A DNA stretch of 64,000 nt, taken from NCBI RefSeq assembly GCF_024807225.1, contig NZ_JANUCO010000001.1, forward strand, positions 1,364,001-1,428,000. The letters are read 5' to 3'. This document shows positions 61,816-64,000 of the stretch, in pieces. The DNA comes from Chryseobacterium ginsenosidimutans (GTDB lineage: Bacteria > Bacteroidota > Bacteroidia > Flavobacteriales > Weeksellaceae). The translations under genes and the position numbers were made by a program. Numbering within the stretch: position 1 is the first letter of the stretch; each line of letters opens with the position of its first letter. A model generated the notes under the pieces. That model saw nothing but the letters and a program-made list of their open reading frames with translations, made no database searches and was not told the origin of the DNA.

Positions 61816-63861
61816 TTATTTGAAATCAGCATCAGTAGCTTTGTTTACGTCGTATGATTTTACATTCATCGTCATATCCATTCCCATTTGGTTTACAGAG
61901 ATGGTGTAGGGCATTTTCACACCGTTTACATCTTTGTAGTTAGAGAATGTTTGAGGGATCGTCACTTCCTGACCCTGAGCTTTTACTTTCTTAGTTTCTC
62001 CGGTTTTAAGACCTGTTGCAACACTGTAGTAATACGTTGTATCATATCCTTTGATTGCATAAGAATCTTCACCACCGATTTTCTCAATTCCCCCTAATTT
62101 GTAATCAGAAGATTTTGCAAAGCTTAATTCTTCGAAAAGTTCAGTGTCTTTTTGTCTTTTAGCAATTTCCTCTTGGGTCATTGGTACTTTTTTTCCACCT
62201 TGCTCAGAGAATCCTGTTTTTCCGTCAAAAACCTGTTTCTGAAGAGTCATGGCTCCCATAGAAACAACTTGGAGTTCTTTCCCGCCTTGAGCTTTTGTTG
62301 CTTTAATATCAATATTTTGCCCTTGCATAGACATTGAAGCGTTCATTGTATAAGAAGAAATTTTAGCCAAATTAGCTTTTCCTCCGATGGCAGCAATATA
62401 TTTATCTGCGATAGAAGCTACACTTACACTAGCGTCAACTTTTTGTACAGTTGGCTTTGCTACAGGGTTTGCTTCTTTATCGAAATATTTTACAGGGTAA
62501 CCTAATTTTTCCAATCCTTCAGAAATATCAGACGCTTTACCAGCGATGAAAATTCTGCTTTGGTTTGGTAAAATAGTAGCTTTTACAGCGTTTGAAACAT
62601 CTGCAGCAGTTACTTTATCAATAGATTTTAAGTAGTTTGTATAAAAATCAGAAGGAAGATCCTGAACTTTTTGGTTTAAAGCAAATCTTGCGATCGTTGC
62701 AGGCTGCTCCAAAGACATAATAAAAGAACCTTTCAACTTAGCTTTAGCATTTTCCAATTCTTCCGGTTTTACCGTAGAAATTGCGTTAAGTTCATTCATG
62801 AATTCCTTAACAGCTTTGTCTGTAACTTCATTTCTTACACTTGCACTTGCAGAAAACTGCGGAGAGTATTTGCTTGCGCTCATGCTTGAATAAGCACCAT
62901 AAGTAAATCCGTTTTTCTCACGAAGGTTCATGAAAAGTCTCGCTTCACCACCACCTCCAAGGATGTAGTTGGCAATAGTTGCAGGGAAGTAGTTTGCATC
63001 TTTCATTTTCAGTGTAGTCAGGTTGTTTAAAGAAACAACAGACTGTACAGCAGAAGGTACATCTACAACATTGATCTCAGTTTTAGCAACATTTCCAGAC
63101 GGCTCTAATGGAGCGATCGGAGTATTTGCTTTTTTCCAGCCACTGAAAGCTTTTTCGATTAATGGCTTTACCTGATCCAATTTCACGTCTCCTACGATTA
63201 CTAAATAAGCATTATCCGGAGCGTAATATTTTTTATAAGTACTTTGTACGTCAGCTAATTGAATTTTGTTGATAGACTCAACTGTTTCAAATTCACCTCT
63301 TGAAGTATTTTTCCCATACATCAAAGCGTTAGAAACTTTTCCTGCGATAGAAGAAGCATTTTTTTCGTCAGATTTTAATCCTTCAATGGCTCTTTCTTTA
63401 GAATTTTGAATTTCTTCAGCAGAAAATTTAGGATTGATAATCGCATCAGATAATAAACCTAAAACTTCAGGGAAATATTTTGAAAGCGAGTTTGCAGAAG
63501 CACCGTTTGAAGAGAAATTAAGATTAGCACCAAGATAATCAACTTTTTTGTTGAAATCATCTTTGCTCATGCTCATTGTTCCGTTTTCGAACTGTTCAGC
63601 CATGATTTCGCTTACACCCGTTACGCTGCCTTCGTTGTATGGTGCTCTGTCCATAGAAAGACTTGCGCTTACTCTTGGCAATTTGTTGTTTTCAACAACC
63701 ATTACCGTAAGACCGTTACTTAGTTGGAAAGTCTTTGGCTTCGCAATGTTGATCGCAGGAGTTGGTCCTGGTTTTGGCATTGCATTAATATCTATTTTTT
63801 GTGCTGAAATCGTTCCCGCGAATAAAAACGCTACAGCTATATATGTTAATTGCTTTTTCAT
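61816..63861 (-). CDS. M16-family peptidase-like protein lacking the zinc motif, with C-terminal LolA-like extension
   Basis: Exported protein of 681 aa, signal peptide MKKQLTYIAVAFLFAGTISA. Two M16 half-domains run from ~40 to ~470 (GEARLFMNLREKNGFTYGAY is the M16_C signature). The place of the HxxEH zinc site reads VSEIMAEQFENGT, so zinc ligands are missing and this chain is likely the non-catalytic partner. Residues ~490-681 form an added domain (AIGGKANLAKISSYTMNASM) resembling LolA/LolB-like outer-membrane lipid-binding folds. The next gene upstream is another M16-like chain. Confidence 0.85.
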   Translation of the reverse strand: MKKQLTYIAVAFLFAGTISAQKIDINAMPKPGPTPAINIAKPKTFQLSNGLTVMVVENNKLPRVSASLSMDRAPYNEGSVTGVSEIMAEQFENGTMSMSKDDFNKKVDYLGANLNFSSNGASANSLSKYFPEVLGLLSDAIINPKFSAEEIQNSKERAIEGLKSDEKNASSIAGKVSNALMYGKNTSRGEFETVESINKIQLADVQSTYKKYYAPDNAYLVIVGDVKLDQVKPLIEKAFSGWKKANTPIAPLEPSGNVAKTEINVVDVPSAVQSVVSLNNLTTLKMKDANYFPATIANYILGGGGEARLFMNLREKNGFTYGAYSSMSASKYSPQFSASASVRNEVTDKAVKEFMNELNAISTVKPEELENAKAKLKGSFIMSLEQPATIARFALNQKVQDLPSDFYTNYLKSIDKVTAADVSNAVKATILPNQSRIFIAGKASDISEGLEKLGYPVKYFDKEANPVAKPTVQKVDASVSVASIADKYIAAIGGKANLAKISSYTMNASMSMQGQNIDIKATKAQGGKELQVVSMGAMTLQKQVFDGKTGFSEQGGKKVPMTQEEIAKRQKDTELFEELSFAKSSDYKLGGIEKIGGEDSYAIKGYDTTYYYSVATGLKTGETKKVKAQGQEVTIPQTFSNYKDVNGVKMPYTISVNQMGMDMTMNVKSYDVNKATDADFK

Positions 63862-63915
63862 TTGTAAAAATTTAATTTTTAATAATCATATTTTAAACCT
63901 AAAAAGTTTAATTGA

Positions 63916-64000
63916 TTACTTTTTTTCAGGTACGTAATTAATGATTATTCTTTGGTTAGAATTAAGATACTTTTTAGCCGCATTTTGAAGATCCTGTCTT
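63916..64000 (-). CDS. 3' end of a second M16-family peptidase gene
   Basis: An open minus-strand frame enters from the right edge and ends at a TAA (63916-63918). The last residues read DLQNAAKKYLNSNQRIIINY and VPEKK, matching the typical C-terminus of M16 peptidases (AAxxYLxxxxR..INYVPE). It lies 54 bp upstream of the zinc-less M16 gene and is expected to be its catalytic partner. Confidence 0.8.
   Translation of the reverse strand, partial: RQDLQNAAKKYLNSNQRIIINYVPEKK

Overview
The window is a low-GC Bacteroidetes chromosome segment, most likely Flavobacteriia and close to Chryseobacterium. This is inferred from gene content (GLPGLI-like and DUF5916-like proteins, a PNGase F-like enzyme, split transketolase, adrenodoxin-type ferredoxin beside a TrxR-like ferredoxin reductase, TsaD next to TamB) and from the TAnnTTTG promoter motif just upstream of many starts. 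No phage, complete insertion sequence or CRISPR array is visible. One tRNA is present (Ser-GGA, minus strand, 7826-7912).

Layout. 1-5.7 kb is accessory: the 3' end of an Rhs-type gene with a variable C-terminus, a multi-TM candidate immunity protein, a terminally repeated element, an unknown internally duplicated protein, a 12-unit 21-bp array, a frameshifted M20 peptidase and an unknown protein. 5.9-20.1 kb holds an AT-rich acyltransferase/SGNH protein, tRNA-Ser, asparaginase, TrmH, an rsmE-unknown-tsaD operon, the giant TamB, an Lrp regulator, a TetR/SnoaL-like pair and a TPR protein. 20.2-30.2 kb is all minus strand: split transketolase, a sodium symporter, a redox cluster (two pirins, FMN reductase, TMEM175-like channel, OsmC, two small GNATs) and a DHA2-type exporter. 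30.4-40.4 kb contains asnB, a frameshifted GLPGLI-like/PNGase F-like fusion, an RsmB-like methyltransferase, yjdM, an ABC ATPase, a YceI lipoprotein and pheS. 40.5-44.5 kb holds a frameshifted histidine kinase, its LuxR-type response regulator and about 1.7 kb of non-coding DNA that is a decaying tandem triplication starting inside the regulator gene. 44.5-64 kb holds DUF5916-like and DUF3108-like genes (both frameshifted), FNR plus ferredoxin, two RelE/ParE-type toxin-antitoxin pairs around a prolyl oligopeptidase and a LOG protein, PepD, a lipoprotein, a LURP-one-like protein, recR with a four-gene glycan cluster, secG and two M16 peptidase-family genes.

Six genes are each interrupted by one 1-bp indel (five insertions, one deletion). 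This is either real decay or, more likely given the number, residual sequencing error. Intergenic regions are rich in hairpins and small repeat families. The most unusual is the array at 2757-3008: on the minus strand its 21-bp period reads as a degenerate heptapeptide, (E/K)-V-x-K-(I/S)-(L/I)-x, with valine in 12 of 12 units and synonymous codon variation but three stops. This suggests a decayed coding repeat or a two-helical-turn phased DNA element.
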